Of a stretch of DNA of 64,000 nucleotides, positions 63,522 to 64,000 are shown piece by piece. Under the pieces are notes generated by a model, which searched no databases, was not told where the DNA came from, and saw only the letters and a list, made by a program, of their open reading frames with translations. Position numbers and translations under genes: made by a program. The stretch covers positions 186,001 to 250,000 of the forward strand of contig NZ_JAMGBF010000001.1 of assembly GCF_023516615.1 (NCBI RefSeq), read 5' to 3'. This DNA comes from Streptomyces panaciradicis. GTDB lineage: Bacteria; Actinomycetota; Actinomycetes; Streptomycetales; Streptomycetaceae. The first letter of the stretch is position 1; every line of letters starts with the position of its first letter.

Positions 63522-64000
63522 ATGCGTGGTGCCAAGAGCGCCAAGTGGGTTGCGATAGCTGCGGTTGTGGCGCTGGGGGCCACTGCGTGTGGCGGTGGTG
63601 GCGACAGCAAGGGCGACAGCAAGGCCGCGGTCGACCCGAACGGGATTTTCTCGGTCGAGTCCGGTGAGCCGCAGAACCCGCTGCAGCCGGCCAACACCAT
63701 GGAGTCCTACGGCAGCCTCGTCGTCAAGTCGCTGTTCTCGCAGCTGGTCAGCTACGACTCCGCGGGCAAGATCGTCATGGTCAACGCCCAGTCGGTGGAC
63801 AGCAAGGACAACAAGACCTTCACGGTCAAGCTGAAGGCGGGCTGGAAGTTCCACGACGGCACCCCCGTCACCGCCACGTCGTACGTCAAGGCGTGGAACT
63901 GGGCCGCGAACCCGGCCAACAAGCAGACCAACAGCTTCTGGTTCTCCGACATCCAGGGCTACGACCAGGTCGCGCCGGCCAAGGGCAAGCCCAAGGCCAC
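63522..64000 (+). CDS. Peptide ABC transporter substrate-binding lipoprotein, BldKB-like (partial)
   Basis: The first 159 residues from ATG 63522 (GAGGAGGAG about 4 bases upstream); the gene runs off the right edge. A lipoprotein signal (SAKWVAIAAVVALGATACGGG) is followed by a family 5 SBP N-lobe (FSVESGEPQNPLQPANTM, LVSYDSAGKIVMVNAQSVD, FTVKLKAGWKFHDGTPVTATSYVKAWNWAA). The sequence closely recalls the oligopeptide-binding protein BldKB of the S. coelicolor bldK cluster, required for aerial growth; whether it is that orthologue cannot be decided without the downstream permease and ATPase genes. Confidence 0.9.
   Translation, partial: MRGAKSAKWVAIAAVVALGATACGGGGDSKGDSKAAVDPNGIFSVESGEPQNPLQPANTMESYGSLVVKSLFSQLVSYDSAGKIVMVNAQSVDSKDNKTFTVKLKAGWKFHDGTPVTATSYVKAWNWAANPANKQTNSFWFSDIQGYDQVAPAKGKPKA

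Overview
The window is a stretch of actinobacterial, almost certainly Streptomyces, chromosome. The base composition is very GC-rich with strong third-position GC bias. GTG starts and GTGA/ATGA gene overlaps are common. The content is typical of the genus: a WhiB-like protein, DUF1707 and DUF4245 proteins, SpoIIE-type phosphatases fused to anti-sigma-like ATPase domains, a polyphosphate glucokinase, a BldK-like peptide-binding lipoprotein and a whiE-type spore-pigment polyketide cluster. No rRNA, tRNA, CRISPR array or insertion sequence was recognised.

Layout. 1-9.9 kb holds the tail of a small protein, an FtsX-type ABC exporter with its PadR regulator and operator, a bifunctional penicillin-binding protein, a PP2C signalling protein and a DUF402 protein. 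10-22 kb is conserved core metabolism: class II and class I fumarases, a DUF1707 protein, a WhiB-like protein, GlpX fructose-bisphosphatase, a nitroreductase, both exonuclease VII subunits, an amino-acid permease, IspH and polyphosphate glucokinase. 22-24.6 kb holds a DUF6542 membrane protein, the YchF GTPase and a Uma2 protein.

24.6-27.3 kb is the most unusual part. An M14-type zinc carboxypeptidase is preceded by a 25-codon ORF with an excellent ribosome binding site and its own promoter. A ThiF/E1-like adenylating enzyme with a PqqD-like N-terminal domain is transcribed divergently. The unit looks like a minimal ribosomal-peptide or peptide-tagging system that I do not recognise. A secreted beta-helix protein and an O-methyltransferase follow.

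29.6-38.1 kb is a complete whiE-like aromatic polyketide cluster: TcmI-like cyclase, aromatase/cyclase, ACP, KS-beta, KS-alpha, cupin, ORFI-like monooxygenase and FAD hydroxylase. A class F sortase and its likely surface-protein partner sit inside it, between ORFI and the hydroxylase.

38.5-53.7 kb carries accessory and regulatory genes: SNF2 helicase, SMP-30-like protein with a divergent MarR regulator, serpin, DUF4190 protein, GntR regulator, small SPOR-like protein, NUDIX hydrolase, a small ATPase-domain protein next to a large PAS-GAF-PP2C-ATPase phosphatase, a coiled-coil membrane protein, a GH18-like membrane protein and a divergent phosphotransferase-fold protein. 53.7-57.6 kb is a succinate dehydrogenase operon of the actinobacterial type with a 273-residue membrane anchor. 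57.9-64 kb holds a family 5 peptide-binding lipoprotein, a small lipoprotein, the TypA/BipA GTPase and the start of a second peptide-binding lipoprotein, cut by the window edge.
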